A stretch of DNA of 64,000 bases from Georgenia daeguensis (GCF_039537705.1 NZ_BAABBA010000017.1:1-64000), one strand, 5' to 3'. Positions 24,495-33,005 are shown, counted from the first letter of the stretch. Made by a program: numbers and translations. The notes: generated by a model not told the origin, from the letters alone.

Positions 24495-24520
24495 AACACC
24501 GCGGGCGGTGGTGTTCTTCC
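24495..24520 (-). promoter_or_regulatory. SigR-like promoter of msrA
   Basis: On the minus strand GGGGAAG (last five bases at 24516-24520) is followed by exactly 18 nt and then GTT (24495-24497). The actinobacterial SigR/SigH consensus is GGGAAT-N18-GTT, so only the last base of the -35 differs. Predicted initiation is about 25-30 nt before the ATG, leaving room for the GGAGGAG ribosome-binding site. Confidence 0.6.
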
Positions 24521-24577
24521 CCGTCGACGCGCCGAATCCGTCCACAGCCGCGGCGCGGGCCCGGGGGACCTGCACCG

Positions 24578-24583
24578 TAGGCT
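24578..24583 (+). promoter_or_regulatory. -10 element of the AI-2E-type permease gene
   Basis: TAGGCT lies 39 bp before the ATG at 24623, in the divergent gap with msrA. Confidence 0.4.
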
Positions 24584-24622
24584 GAGCCAGGAAACTACCG
24601 TGCCACGTCGATTGCGGGGACC

Positions 24623-26023
24623 ATGCCTGACCAGAGCAACGATGAGGTGGAGCGCCCGGGCCTGCGCAGCCGGATCCGGCGTACCTCTGACCAGGTGACC
24701 GCAGGCCGGTTCATGTCGGACCGGGTGCCGTGGCCGCGCCCGCCGGCGGGCGCGGACCTCGGTGGGACGGCCTCCCCGGCCGCGGCTCCGGCGTCGACCC
24801 TGGTCGACGGCGTCCCCCGGACGCTGCGGGTCGCGGCGGGCTGGTCCTGGCGCGTGCTCGTCGTCGCGGCGGCGGTGGCGCTGCTGAGCTACCTCGTCGC
24901 CACCTTTCAGACGATCGTGGTCGCCGTGCTCATCGCGCTGCTCCTCGCGGTGCTCCTCGAGCCCGCGGCGGTGTGGCTGCGGCGCGTCCTGCACTTCCCG
25001 CGGGCTCTCGCCGCTCTCACGGCGATCCTCGCGCTGGTCGGTCTGGTCGCGGGTCTGCTCGTCCTCGCCGGCCGCTCGATCGTGGAGGGCTTCGGCGCCC
25101 TCGCCGACCGCGTCGGTGTCGCCCTGGAGGACGGCATCGACTGGCTGGCGAACGGTCCGCTCGGCATCGACGAGGCGCAGATCCAGGGGTACATCGACCA
25201 GATCACGGAGCAGGTCCAGACCAACTCCGACCGGCTGGTCAGCGGCTTCGTCGGGGTCACCAGCTCGGTGACGTCGGTGATCACGGGGGCCGTGCTCGCG
25301 CTGTTCTGCCTGTTCTTCTTCCTCAAGGAGGGCCGCAGGATCTGGCACTGGTTCGTCCGTCTCGCCCCCGTGGGGGTGCGCGACCGGATCAACGAGGCCG
25401 GCATCCGCGGCTGGATGACGATCGGCGGCTACACCCGCACGCAGATCCTGGTGGCGTTCGTCGACGCGGTCGGCATCGCCGCCGGTGCCGCGATCCTGCA
25501 GGTGCCACTCGCCCTGCCCATCGGCATCCTGGTCTTCCTGTTCTCCTTCATCCCCATCGTGGGTGCGTTCATCTCCGGCGCCGTCGCCGTCGTCGTCGCC
25601 CTGGTGGACCAGGGCCTCGTCACGGCGCTGATCATGCTGGCGATCGTGCTCGCCGTGCAGCAGATCGAGGGCAACGTCCTCCAGCCGTGGCTGCAGGGCA
25701 ACGCCGTCTCGCTGCACCCCGTCGCGATCCTGCTCGCGGTGACCGCCGGGACGGGGATCGCGGGCATCCTCGGTGCGCTGTTCGCCGTGCCGGTCGTCGC
25801 CACGATCAACACCGTCGTGCTGTACCTCTACGGGCACGACAAGTACCCGAGCCTGGCCCACGACATGCACCGGCCCGGTGGTCCGCCCGGGGCGGTGTTC
25901 GAGTCGATCGCCAACGCCTACGCGCACATCGCGGACGACGACAAGGGCGCCGACGTCGACGACGCCGACCACCGGCCCGCGGACCACCGTCCCGAGGAGC
26001 GAAGCCCGGAGGAGCAGCGGTGA
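24623..26023 (+). CDS. AI-2E family permease (YdiK/PerM-like)
   Basis: This 466-residue membrane protein has about eight helices: a pair at roughly 75-125, one at 130-150, a large extracytoplasmic loop with GIDEAQIQGYIDQ, then helices from 215 on with FFFLKEGRRIWHWF, the glycine-rich GGYTRTQILVAFVDAV, FLFSFIPIVGAF and the NVLQPWLQGNAVSLHP signature of the family. Family members export various solutes; despite the name most do not handle AI-2. The N- and C-terminal tails are hydrophilic. ilvA starts inside the stop codon (GTGA). Confidence 0.9.
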   Translation: MPDQSNDEVERPGLRSRIRRTSDQVTAGRFMSDRVPWPRPPAGADLGGTASPAAAPASTLVDGVPRTLRVAAGWSWRVLVVAAAVALLSYLVATFQTIVVAVLIALLLAVLLEPAAVWLRRVLHFPRALAALTAILALVGLVAGLLVLAGRSIVEGFGALADRVGVALEDGIDWLANGPLGIDEAQIQGYIDQITEQVQTNSDRLVSGFVGVTSSVTSVITGAVLALFCLFFFLKEGRRIWHWFVRLAPVGVRDRINEAGIRGWMTIGGYTRTQILVAFVDAVGIAAGAAILQVPLALPIGILVFLFSFIPIVGAFISGAVAVVVALVDQGLVTALIMLAIVLAVQQIEGNVLQPWLQGNAVSLHPVAILLAVTAGTGIAGILGALFAVPVVATINTVVLYLYGHDKYPSLAHDMHRPGGPPGAVFESIANAYAHIADDDKGADVDDADHRPADHRPEERSPEEQR

Positions 26024-27246
26024 CCACCTTCGACCGCGCGACGGCCTTCGACCGCGCCACCTTCACGGCGGCGGCCGAGTCGATCGCCGACGTCGTGCAC
26101 CGCACGCCGGTGGAGGAGTCCACGACGCTCGGCCGCGTCGTCGGCGCGCCGGTGTACCTCAAGGCCGAGAACCTCCAGCGCACCGGTTCCTTCAAGATCC
26201 GCGGCGCCTACGTGCGCATGAGCCGGCTCAGCGCGGAGGAGAAGGCGCGCGGCGTCGTCGCCGCCTCCGCCGGCAACCACGCGCAGGGGGTCGCCCTCGC
26301 CGCCCAGCGGCTGGGGATCTCGGCGAAGATCTTCATGCCGGTGGACGCGGCGCTGCCCAAGATCGCCGCGACCCGCCAGTACGGCGCCGAGGTGGTCCTG
26401 GTCGGCCAGAACCTCAACGGTGCGCTCGCGGCCGCGGCGGCCGAGGTCGCCGAGTCCGGGCGGGTGCTGATCCACCCCTACGACCACCCCGACATCGTGG
26501 CGGGGCAGGGGACCATCGGGCTGGAGATCCTCGATCAGGTCCCCGGCGTGCGCACCGTGATCGTCCCGACGGGCGGCGGTGGTCTTCTCGCCGGCGTCGC
26601 TGCGGCCGTCCACAGCGTCGACCCCACGATCGACGTCGTGGGCGTCCAGGCCGCCGCGGCCGCCGCGTACCCCCGCTCGCTCGCCGAGGGGCACCCGCTC
26701 CTGCTCGAGGACCTGCACACCATGGCCGACGGCATCGCCGTCGGGATGCCGGGGGAGGTGCCGTTCCGCCTGATCGCCGAGCACGTCCGCGAGGTCCGAA
26801 CGGTCACCGAGGAGCAGCTGTCCAGGGCGGTGCTGCACGTCGTCGAGCGTGCCAAGCTGGTGGTCGAGCCGTCGGGCGCGGCCGGGGTGGCCGCGCTCCT
26901 CGCCCAGCCCGACGCCTTCGCCGGCCCCGTGGTGGTCATCCTCTCCGGCGGCAACGTCGACCCCCTCGTGCTGCTGCGGATCATCCGGCACGGCATGTCC
27001 GCGGCGGGGCGCTACCTGCAGATGCGGGTGCTCGTGCAGGACGCCCCCGGCAGCCTCGCCGGGCTCCTCAAGGAGCTGGCCGCCTCGGGCGGGAACGTCG
27101 TGAGCGTCGAGCACACGCGGACCTCCGCCGGGCTGGCCGTGGACGAGGTCGAGATCTCGGTGGAGCTGGAGACCAAGGGGCCTGAGCACTGCCAGAGCGT
27201 GCTCGAGGACCTGCGCGCCTCCGGCTACACCATCCTTGCGCCCTGA
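26020..27246 (+). CDS. ilvA: Threonine ammonia-lyase (threonine dehydratase) with ACT domain
   Basis: It deaminates threonine to 2-oxobutanoate using PLP. In the 408-residue protein the Schiff-base lysine is K59 in GSFKIRGAY, the phosphate-binding loop is SAGNHAQG and PTGGGGLLAG, and a single ACT-like regulatory domain spans about 330-405 (LQMRVLVQDAPGSLAGLL). This is the short form (TIGR01127 type), often the catabolic or non-IlvA2 version. GTG at 26020 overlaps the upstream stop, with GGAGGAG before it. It is convergent with greA and shares a terminator with it. Confidence 0.95.
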   Translation: MTTFDRATAFDRATFTAAAESIADVVHRTPVEESTTLGRVVGAPVYLKAENLQRTGSFKIRGAYVRMSRLSAEEKARGVVAASAGNHAQGVALAAQRLGISAKIFMPVDAALPKIAATRQYGAEVVLVGQNLNGALAAAAAEVAESGRVLIHPYDHPDIVAGQGTIGLEILDQVPGVRTVIVPTGGGGLLAGVAAAVHSVDPTIDVVGVQAAAAAAYPRSLAEGHPLLLEDLHTMADGIAVGMPGEVPFRLIAEHVREVRTVTEEQLSRAVLHVVERAKLVVEPSGAAGVAALLAQPDAFAGPVVVILSGGNVDPLVLLRIIRHGMSAAGRYLQMRVLVQDAPGSLAGLLKELAASGGNVVSVEHTRTSAGLAVDEVEISVELETKGPEHCQSVLEDLRASGYTILAP

Positions 27247-27298
27247 GGCAGCTGGACCGTCTCGCGCCTCGGCCGCATAAGCCCTGAGGCGCAGACGC

Positions 27299-27329
27299 CA
27301 CGGGCCGCCCCTTGCGGGGGCGGCCCGTG
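27299..27329. terminator. Bidirectional terminator between ilvA and greA
   Basis: CACGGGCCGCCCC (27299-27311) pairs with GGGGCGGCCCGTG (27317-27329) with a five-base loop. Confidence 0.85.
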
Positions 27330-27350
27330 AGCACTCGCTGAGGTCGGCGC

Positions 27351-27836
27351 TCAGCCCATGAAGGGCTTCACCTCGCCGATCTTGACCTCGATCGTGGCGC
27401 CGTTGGGTGCCTCGTAGGTCACCGTGTCGCCGGCCGACTTCCCGACCAGGGCGGAGCCGAGCGGGGAGGACTCCGAGTAGACCTCGATGTCGAGGTCCGG
27501 CGCGCCCTCGCGCGAGCCCAGCAGGAACGTGCGCTCCCTGCCCGCGATCGTCGCGTTCACGACCATGCCGGACTCGATGATGCCGTCGTCCGGGGGCGGC
27601 TCGCCGACGTGGGCGTTGCGGAGCAGCTCGGTGAGCTGGACGATCCGCGCCTCCTGCTTCGCCTGCTCCTCGCGGGCCGCGTGGTACCCGCCGTTCTCCT
27701 TGAGGTCGCCCTCCTGGCGCGCGGCGTCGATCTTCTCGGCGATGTCCTGACGCCCACGGCCGGTGAGGTGCTCGAGCTCGGCCTTGAGCCGGTTGTACGC
27801 GTCCTGGGTGAGCCAGGTGGTGCTCGTCTGTGTCAC
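27351..27836 (-). CDS. greA: Transcription elongation factor GreA
   Basis: It rescues backtracked RNA polymerase by stimulating transcript cleavage. The 161-residue length is standard. The N-terminal coiled coil carries WLTQDAYNRLKAELEHL and the acidic tip ARQEGDLKENGGYHAAREEQ with the catalytic acids; the C-terminal FKBP-like domain contains YSESSPLGSALVGK. GTG at 27836 follows GGAGGAGGAG; an upstream in-frame ATG would add about 40 unrelated residues. Placement between ilvA and DUF4307/mca is conserved in actinobacteria. Confidence 0.97.
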   Translation of the reverse strand: MTQTSTTWLTQDAYNRLKAELEHLTGRGRQDIAEKIDAARQEGDLKENGGYHAAREEQAKQEARIVQLTELLRNAHVGEPPPDDGIIESGMVVNATIAGRERTFLLGSREGAPDLDIEVYSESSPLGSALVGKSAGDTVTYEAPNGATIEVKIGEVKPFMG

Positions 27837-27958
27837 GGCTCCTCCTCCACATACGTTCGTGCCCCGGTCGCGAGCGTGAGCGGCCGAGGCAACGGGGGAC
27901 TGTGTCGCCCGGGCGCTCGCACCACGTGCACCGCTCCGGGGCGGCGGGTAAAGCATGG

Positions 27959-27967
27959 ATCATAACA
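27959..27967 (-). promoter_or_regulatory. Extended -10 promoter of greA
   Basis: The minus strand reads TGTTATGAT, an extended -10 (TGnTATGAT), which would give a leader of about 115 nt before the greA GTG. No matching -35 is evident, as expected for extended -10 promoters. Confidence 0.55.
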
Positions 27968-28047
27968 AACGGCGGGGACAGCGCCGCTCTTTTCCGGCCC
28001 TCACCGGCACGATCGCGGGTAGCAAGGTTCTGCGACCAGCGGTCTGC

Positions 28048-28473
28048 TCAGTCCTCGTCCAGGATCTCGCAGCCCTCGACGCTGCCCGTCGTCGCCAGCT
28101 CTGTCGTCGTGACATCGATCTCGTGAGGAGTGGTCCTCTGGTCGAAGGGACCCAGCTCCACCTCACGGAATCCGACCTGGGTGAAGGACTCGTTCAGGGC
28201 GACGACGGTGCAGCTGACGGTCGTGCCCGCCTCGACGCGGAGGTTGAACCGCACCGTCGTGCTCGACGGGTCGTTCACCGTGAAGCCGACGTTCTCCGCG
28301 ATCACCGTGGGCTGCCATAGGTTCGACGCCTGGACCGCCAGCCCGCCGGCCACCAGCAGCGCCGCGACCACCCCGCCGGCGACCAGGCCGCGCCGGCCGG
28401 AGCCCGCACCGCCGTACCGGGCCGCCATGACGGCCGGGTCGCCGGGAGGTCGGGGAGCTGCGGGCTCGGTCAC
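28048..28473 (-). CDS. DUF4307 membrane protein
   Basis: This 141-residue protein conserved next to mca and greA in actinobacteria has a Pro-rich cytoplasmic N-terminus with MAARYGG, one transmembrane helix (about 32-53) and an extracytoplasmic domain with two cysteines and the pattern VGFTVNDPSSTTVRFNL...GTTVSCTVVALN. Function unknown. GTG at 28473 is preceded by AGGAAGGA. It is divergent from mca. Confidence 0.86.
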   Translation of the reverse strand: MTEPAAPRPPGDPAVMAARYGGAGSGRRGLVAGGVVAALLVAGGLAVQASNLWQPTVIAENVGFTVNDPSSTTVRFNLRVEAGTTVSCTVVALNESFTQVGFREVELGPFDQRTTPHEIDVTTTELATTGSVEGCEILDED

Positions 28474-28612
28474 GGACGGGTCCTTCCTGGTCGTGGGTGC
28501 CGGCGTGCGGATATGACGTGGGCGCGTCGGGCACTGATGCGAGACCATTGTCCCTGGAACTGACGACGAGCGAGGCGCGGGACCACTCCCGGCGCCGATG
28601 GAGGACCACGCG

Positions 28613-29551
28613 GTGACCCACGAGGCGTTGCGGCTCATGGCCGTGCATGCGCACCCTGACGACGAGTCCAGCAAGGGGGCCGCGACCTCCGCCAGGTACG
28701 TGGCCGAGGGCAACAGGGTGCTGGTGGTGACGTGCACCGGCGGCGAGAGGGGCGACATCCTCAACCCCCGCCTCGAGGGGAACCCGGAGATCCTGCGGGA
28801 CATGCCCGGCTACCGCCGCCGGGAGATGGCGGCCGCGGCCGAGGCGCTCGGGATCGAGCACGTCTGGCTCGGCTTCGTCGACTCCGGGCTGCCCGAGGGG
28901 GACCCGCTGCCGCCGCTGCCCGAGGGCTGCTTCGCGCTCGAGCCGCTGGAGGTGCCCGTCGGTGCGCTCGTGCGGCAGATCCGCGAGTTCCGGCCGCACG
29001 TGATGACGTGCTACGACGAGAACGGCGGCTACCCCCACCCGGACCACATCATGTCCCACAAGGTGGCCGTGGCGGCCTACGAGGCGGCGGCCGACCCGGA
29101 CGCCTACCCCGAGGCCGGCGAGCCCTGGGCGGTGCAGAAGCTGTACTACGACATCTCCTTCTCCGTCGCGCGCATCGAGGCCGTGCACCGCGCGCTGCAG
29201 GAGCGCGGGATCACCTCCCCGTTCGAGGAGTGGTTCGAGACGCGCCGGAACCGCCCGCACCGGCAGGCGACCGCGCGCGTCGAGTGCTCGGCGTTCTTCC
29301 CGCAGCGCGACGCCGCCCTGCGCGCGCACGCCACGCAGATTGACCCCGACGGCTTCTTCTTCCAGGTTCCCCGCGACGTCGAGAAGGAGATCTGGCCCTA
29401 CGAGGAGTTCCAGCTCGCCCGCGCGCGGATCGACGTGGCGGACGGTCTCGAGGACGACCTCTTCGCGGGTGTGGTCGCGGAGGGGCTGCCGGTCTCGCGC
29501 GTCGGCCTCGAGGCCGAGGACCGCCCGCGGGGTGGCAGGCTAGGGGCATGA
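28613..29551 (+). CDS. mca: Mycothiol S-conjugate amidase
   Basis: This Zn enzyme cleaves mycothiol-toxin conjugates to a mercapturic acid and GlcN-Ins. The 312-residue protein has the metal motif HAHPDDESSKG (H14, D16-D17) and the third ligand in GYPHPDHIMSH near residue 143, as in the LmbE/MshB superfamily. I choose GTG 28613 because GGAGG lies 8 nt upstream; an ATG 15 nt earlier has no such signal. It marks the organism as a mycothiol producer. The stop overlaps the next gene (ATGA). Confidence 0.95.
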   Translation: MTHEALRLMAVHAHPDDESSKGAATSARYVAEGNRVLVVTCTGGERGDILNPRLEGNPEILRDMPGYRRREMAAAAEALGIEHVWLGFVDSGLPEGDPLPPLPEGCFALEPLEVPVGALVRQIREFRPHVMTCYDENGGYPHPDHIMSHKVAVAAYEAAADPDAYPEAGEPWAVQKLYYDISFSVARIEAVHRALQERGITSPFEEWFETRRNRPHRQATARVECSAFFPQRDAALRAHATQIDPDGFFFQVPRDVEKEIWPYEEFQLARARIDVADGLEDDLFAGVVAEGLPVSRVGLEAEDRPRGGRLGA

Positions 29552-29913
29552 CCTTCGTGCTCCTGACCGAGTCGCCCACCCCGGCGCCCGCCGAGATGGA
29601 GCCGTGGGAGGTCAGCCCCGGGCTGGAGGGGTTCCTCCTCGGGTTCTTCCTCCTCGCGCTGGCCGTAGTGCCTCTCTTCCTGTCCATGGCCAAGCACATG
29701 CGGCGGGTCGACCACAACGAGCGGCTTCGGCAGCGCGCCGAGGCGGCCGCCGACGACGGACCCGACGGCCCGCTCGACGGGGACGTGCGCCGGGACGACC
29801 GCGGTCCGGGCGGCACGACGGGCGTCGACTCGCCGGACGGGGCAGCCGGATGGCGGGAGGACGGGTCGGGCGACGGCGGGGCGCGTCGCGTGGTGCAGTC
29901 GCCGACCGACTGA
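29548..29913 (+). CDS. Small single-pass membrane protein downstream of mca
   Basis: This 121-residue protein is translationally coupled to mca (ATGA). Residues about 24-46 form one transmembrane helix (GFLLGFFLLALAVVPLFLSM), followed by a positively charged KHMRRVDHNERLRQR stretch and a long acidic, Gly/Asp-rich tail. It is similar in layout to small proteins found after mca in other actinobacteria; no function is known. Confidence 0.75.
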   Translation: MTFVLLTESPTPAPAEMEPWEVSPGLEGFLLGFFLLALAVVPLFLSMAKHMRRVDHNERLRQRAEAAADDGPDGPLDGDVRRDDRGPGGTTGVDSPDGAAGWREDGSGDGGARRVVQSPTD

Positions 29914-29940
29914 CCAGACCGGGCAACCGGCCGCTGCGGC

Positions 29941-31263
29941 TCAGCGGGTCTTCTTCCCGCTGCTGTTCTTCGCGGACTTCTTCCGCCCGGCCGCCGCGGA
30001 CTTCTTCCGCCCGGCCGCCGCGGACTTCTTCCGCCCTCCTGCCGCGGACGTACTCCCGCGGTCGTCCTTCTTGTGCTTCTGCCGCTTCGTCGTCCTGGTC
30101 TCCTGGGCCCGCGCCGTCGTTTCCCGGCCGTTCTTGTTCTTCCGGTTCTTCTTCGCACGCCCGGCCGCGGTGGTGCGCGCGGGAGGCTCGCCGGCGACGT
30201 CGGAGCGACCGCCCGACGGCGAGGCGCCGCCGTCGTCCTGCCCGTCCTGCTCGCCGGGGTCGCCGGCCGGGCCGGGCGCCGGGCCCGACGGGCCGGGGCT
30301 CGTGTCCGCCCGGGCGACGGCCGCCGCGAACTCCGCCTCGTCCTGGTGGTACGCGGCGATCTCCTCCTCGGCGTTCGCCGCGGCCTGTTGCAGGCTCTCC
30401 TCGCTCATGGTGGCGGCGAGGCGGCGCTTCTGGGCGTCGACGCGCCAGCGTGGACGGGGCCAGTCCAGGTCGAGGTCGACGAGCGCCTGCGTGAGCAGCT
30501 CGGTCACCGCGAGCCGGGCGTACCACTTCCTGTCGACGGGGACGACGTGCCACGGCGCGACGTCGGTGCTGGTGCGCGCGAGGACGTCGGCGTAGGCCGC
30601 CTGGTACGCGTCCCAGTCCCGGCGGGTGTCGACGTCGCCGGGGTCGTACTTCCAGTGCTTGTCCGGCCGGTCCAGGCGCTTCATGAGGCGCAGCCCCTGC
30701 TCCTCGTAGGACACCAGAAGGGCGACCTTGACGATGGTGGTGCCCGAGGCGGCGATCTGCCGTTCGAAGCGGTTGATCTCGCTGAAGCGTCTGGGCAGCG
30801 CGTCCTCCTCGACGGTGCCGTCGACACGGGCCACCAGCACGTCCTCGTAGTGGGACCGGTCGAAGACGCCGATGAGGCCGGGGCGGGGGAGGGCCCGGCG
30901 GACCCGCCAGAGGTAGTGGTGACGCCGCTCCTCGGCCGTGGGGACGCCGAAGGCGCGCAGCGCGACGCCCTGAGGGTCCACCATGCCCACGACGTGCCGG
31001 ACGATGCCGCCCTTCCCCGCGGTGTCGAGGCCCTGCACGATCAGCAGGACGGACCTGTCGCCGCCCGAGCGGCCGTGGGCGAACAGGCGCTCCTGGAGCT
31101 CGGAGAGCAGCCGGCCACGGGCGGCCATGAAGGTCCGGGCCTCGTTCTTGCCGCCCTCCCAGCCGGGGGTCGCGGAACGGTCGAGGGTCGCCAGGTCGAC
31201 CTCGGGACCTGCCCGTAGCGCACTCGCCGGGCGGGTGCTCCACAGGTTCTCGGCGTCAGCCAT
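29941..31263 (-). CDS. ppk2: Polyphosphate kinase 2 with lysine-rich C-terminal tail
   Basis: It transfers phosphate between polyphosphate and nucleotides. Walker A GLDTAGKGG (78-86), Walker B FDRSHYEDVL (134-143), the lid GEEQGLR-like SYEEQGLRLMKR and KHWKYDPGD are intact, so the first ~300 residues form a complete one-domain PPK2. About 110 extra residues follow: a Pro/Gly/Asp linker, then clusters of Lys/Arg and three AAAGRKKS-type repeats resembling histone H1 or Ku-like tails. The tail repeats are encoded by 24-bp tandem DNA repeats. GGAGGG precedes the ATG. Confidence 0.93.
   Translation of the reverse strand: MADAENLWSTRPASALRAGPEVDLATLDRSATPGWEGGKNEARTFMAARGRLLSELQERLFAHGRSGGDRSVLLIVQGLDTAGKGGIVRHVVGMVDPQGVALRAFGVPTAEERRHHYLWRVRRALPRPGLIGVFDRSHYEDVLVARVDGTVEEDALPRRFSEINRFERQIAASGTTIVKVALLVSYEEQGLRLMKRLDRPDKHWKYDPGDVDTRRDWDAYQAAYADVLARTSTDVAPWHVVPVDRKWYARLAVTELLTQALVDLDLDWPRPRWRVDAQKRRLAATMSEESLQQAAANAEEEIAAYHQDEAEFAAAVARADTSPGPSGPAPGPAGDPGEQDGQDDGGASPSGGRSDVAGEPPARTTAAGRAKKNRKNKNGRETTARAQETRTTKRQKHKKDDRGSTSAAGGRKKSAAAGRKKSAAAGRKKSAKNSSGKKTR
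29974..30045 (-). repeat. Three 24-bp tandem repeats inside ppk2
   Basis: Units start at 29974, 29998 and 30022; the first two are identical and the third is diverged at its end. In frame they encode repeated GRKKSAAA blocks, so copy number can change without breaking the frame. Confidence 0.85.
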
Positions 31264-31291
31264 GTCGGTCCCTCCGGTCGGTGGTCGACCG

Positions 31292-31297
31292 AGGCTA
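31292..31297 (-). promoter_or_regulatory. -10 element of ppk2
   Basis: TAGCCT on the minus strand lies 28 bp before the ppk2 ATG. Confidence 0.45.
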
Positions 31298-31344
31298 TCG
31301 GCGCAGGTCAGCTCCCGCCCTCCGGCGGCCTGCCGGCGGGGCCG

Positions 31345-32028
31345 TCAGGGGGCCTGGTACGCCGCCATCGAGACGGCCGCGTAGTGGCAGCCCCAGCCGA
31401 GCACGGTGCCCACGTGGAAGATCTCGTGGAAGCCGAACCAGCGCGGGCTCGGGTTGGGCCGCTTGGTGGCGTACGCCGTGGCGCCGAGCATGTACGCGAG
31501 CCCGCCGAGCGCCACGAGCCACACGATCCCCGGGCCGCCCGAGCGCCCGAAGGCGGGCATGTACCCCACGGCCACCCAGCCGAGCGCCATGTAGACCGGG
31601 ACGTACACCCAGCGCGGCGCGTCGAGCCAGAGGATCCTCGCGAGGATGCCCAGGGCGGCGCCGACCCAGACGATGATCAGCAGGACGGTGGCGGTCGAGC
31701 GGTCCAGCAGCAGCACGGCCAGCGGGGTGTAGGTGCCGGCGATGAGCAGGAAGATGTTCGAGTGGTCCGCGCGGCGCAGCGTGGCCGCCGCCCTCGGGGA
31801 CCAGGTCCCGCGGTGGTACACCGCCGAGGTGCCGAACAGCACGACGCCCGCCAGGGCGAACACGGCGGTGGAGACCCGCGCCTCGGTGGTGGGGGCGAGG
31901 AGCACGAGCACGACCCCGGCGACCAGGGCGACCGGCGCGGTGCCCGCGTGGATCCAGCCGCGCAGGCGTGGCTTGACGCTCGCGGCGATCGTCTGACCGA
32001 CCGACGGCTCGTCCGGTACGTGGGGCAT
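31345..32028 (-). CDS. Hemolysin III / PAQR family membrane protein
   Basis: This 227-residue protein has seven predicted helices and the family's metal-site residues: SAVYHRG (His in helix 2), RRADHSNIFLLIAGTYTP, and FHEIFHVGTVLG near the C-terminus. Relatives include YqfA/TrhA, which affects membrane energetics. The ATG at 32028 follows GGAGGG; an upstream in-frame ATG would overlap the palindromic operator region. It is divergent from uppS, a common actinobacterial arrangement. Confidence 0.93.
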   Translation of the reverse strand: MPHVPDEPSVGQTIAASVKPRLRGWIHAGTAPVALVAGVVLVLLAPTTEARVSTAVFALAGVVLFGTSAVYHRGTWSPRAAATLRRADHSNIFLLIAGTYTPLAVLLLDRSTATVLLIIVWVGAALGILARILWLDAPRWVYVPVYMALGWVAVGYMPAFGRSGGPGIVWLVALGGLAYMLGATAYATKRPNPSPRWFGFHEIFHVGTVLGWGCHYAAVSMAAYQAP

Positions 32029-32103
32029 GCGGCCCTCCGAGGGTGGGGTGCGCGGCCCCGGGGCGGGCCGTGCGTCGCTGTGCCGGCGAGACCGGCCGGG
32101 CGG

Positions 32104-32125
32104 CAACCTACGGTACCGTAGGTTG
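32104..32125. promoter_or_regulatory. Perfect 22-bp palindrome in the hemolysin III / uppS divergent region
   Basis: CAACCTACGGT is followed immediately by its exact reverse complement ACCGTAGGTTG. Each half contains TAGGTT, a TAnnnT -10 hexamer, in both orientations, so the site overlaps a potential promoter core for both directions. This is the form expected of a TetR-family operator. It lies 76 bp from the hemolysin III start and 119 bp from uppS. Confidence 0.75.
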
Positions 32126-32157
32126 GGCGGTCGGCGCACCGCCCCGCCGCCCGGCTG

Positions 32158-32163
32158 TAGCCT
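32158..32163 (+). promoter_or_regulatory. -10 element of uppS
   Basis: TAGCCT lies 81 bp before the uppS ATG and 33 bp downstream of the palindrome. Confidence 0.4.
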
Positions 32164-32243
32164 CGCCCCAGCGAGGGCCGGGCGCCCGCGCCGACGTGGC
32201 GACGCCGGGCCGCCACGACGTCCGAGGGGAGCAACGCGGCGGC

Positions 32244-33005
32244 ATGCGAGAGCCGGACCTGCTGTACCAGCTGTACGAGCGACGCCTCGTCGCCGCCCTG
32301 GACCCCGAGCGCATCCCGCGGCACGTCGGCGTCATCCTCGACGGCAACCGCCGCTGGGCACGGGCCGTGGGCACCGCCCCCGCGCACGGCCACCGGCGCG
32401 GTGCGGACAAGATCACCGAGCTCCTCGAGTGGTCCGAGGAGGTCGGCGTCGAGGTCGTCACGCTCTGGATGCTCTCGACCGACAACCTCCAGCGCGACCC
32501 GGCCGAGGTGGCCGACCTGCTCGACATCATCGCCACCGCGGTGGAGACCCTGGCGACGACGGGGCGGTGGTCGCTCCGCGTCGTCGGCTCGCTCGACCTC
32601 CTGCCCGACCCGATCGCCGAGCGGCTGCGCGCCGCCCAGGCCCGCGCCGAGGACGTGCGCGGCATGCAGGTCAACGTCGCCATCGGCTACGGCGGCCGGG
32701 ACGAGATCGCCGACGCGGTGCGCTCGATGCTGCGTGAGCGGGCGTCGGCGGGCCAGAGCCTGGAGTCGGTCGCCGAGTCCCTGACCGTCGACGACATCGC
32801 CGACCACCTCTACACCAAGGGCCAGCCCGACCCGGACCTGGTGATCCGCACCTCCGGCGAGCAGCGCCTCGGCGGTTTCCTGCTCTGGCAGTCCGTGCAC
32901 AGCGAGTACTACTTCTGCGAGGCGTACTGGCCCGACTTCCGCCGGGTCGACTTCCTGCGCGCCCTGCGCGACTACGCCCAGCGTGAGCGTCGCCTCGGGC
33001 GGTAG
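32244..33005 (+). CDS. uppS: Isoprenyl transferase (cis-prenyl diphosphate synthase)
   Basis: It condenses isopentenyl diphosphate units for the polyprenyl phosphate carrier. In the 253-residue protein D33 of VILDGNRRWAR is the Mg/diphosphate-binding aspartate; further signatures are TLWMLSTDNLQRDPAEV, NVAIGYGGRDEI and the C-terminal DPDLVIRTSGEQRLGGFLLW and YWPDF. The actinobacterial paralogue beside hemolysin III can be the short-chain Z-farnesyl type, so the exact chain length is open. GAGGGGAG lies 12 nt before the ATG. Confidence 0.95.
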   Translation: MREPDLLYQLYERRLVAALDPERIPRHVGVILDGNRRWARAVGTAPAHGHRRGADKITELLEWSEEVGVEVVTLWMLSTDNLQRDPAEVADLLDIIATAVETLATTGRWSLRVVGSLDLLPDPIAERLRAAQARAEDVRGMQVNVAIGYGGRDEIADAVRSMLRERASAGQSLESVAESLTVDDIADHLYTKGQPDPDLVIRTSGEQRLGGFLLWQSVHSEYYFCEAYWPDFRRVDFLRALRDYAQRERRLGR

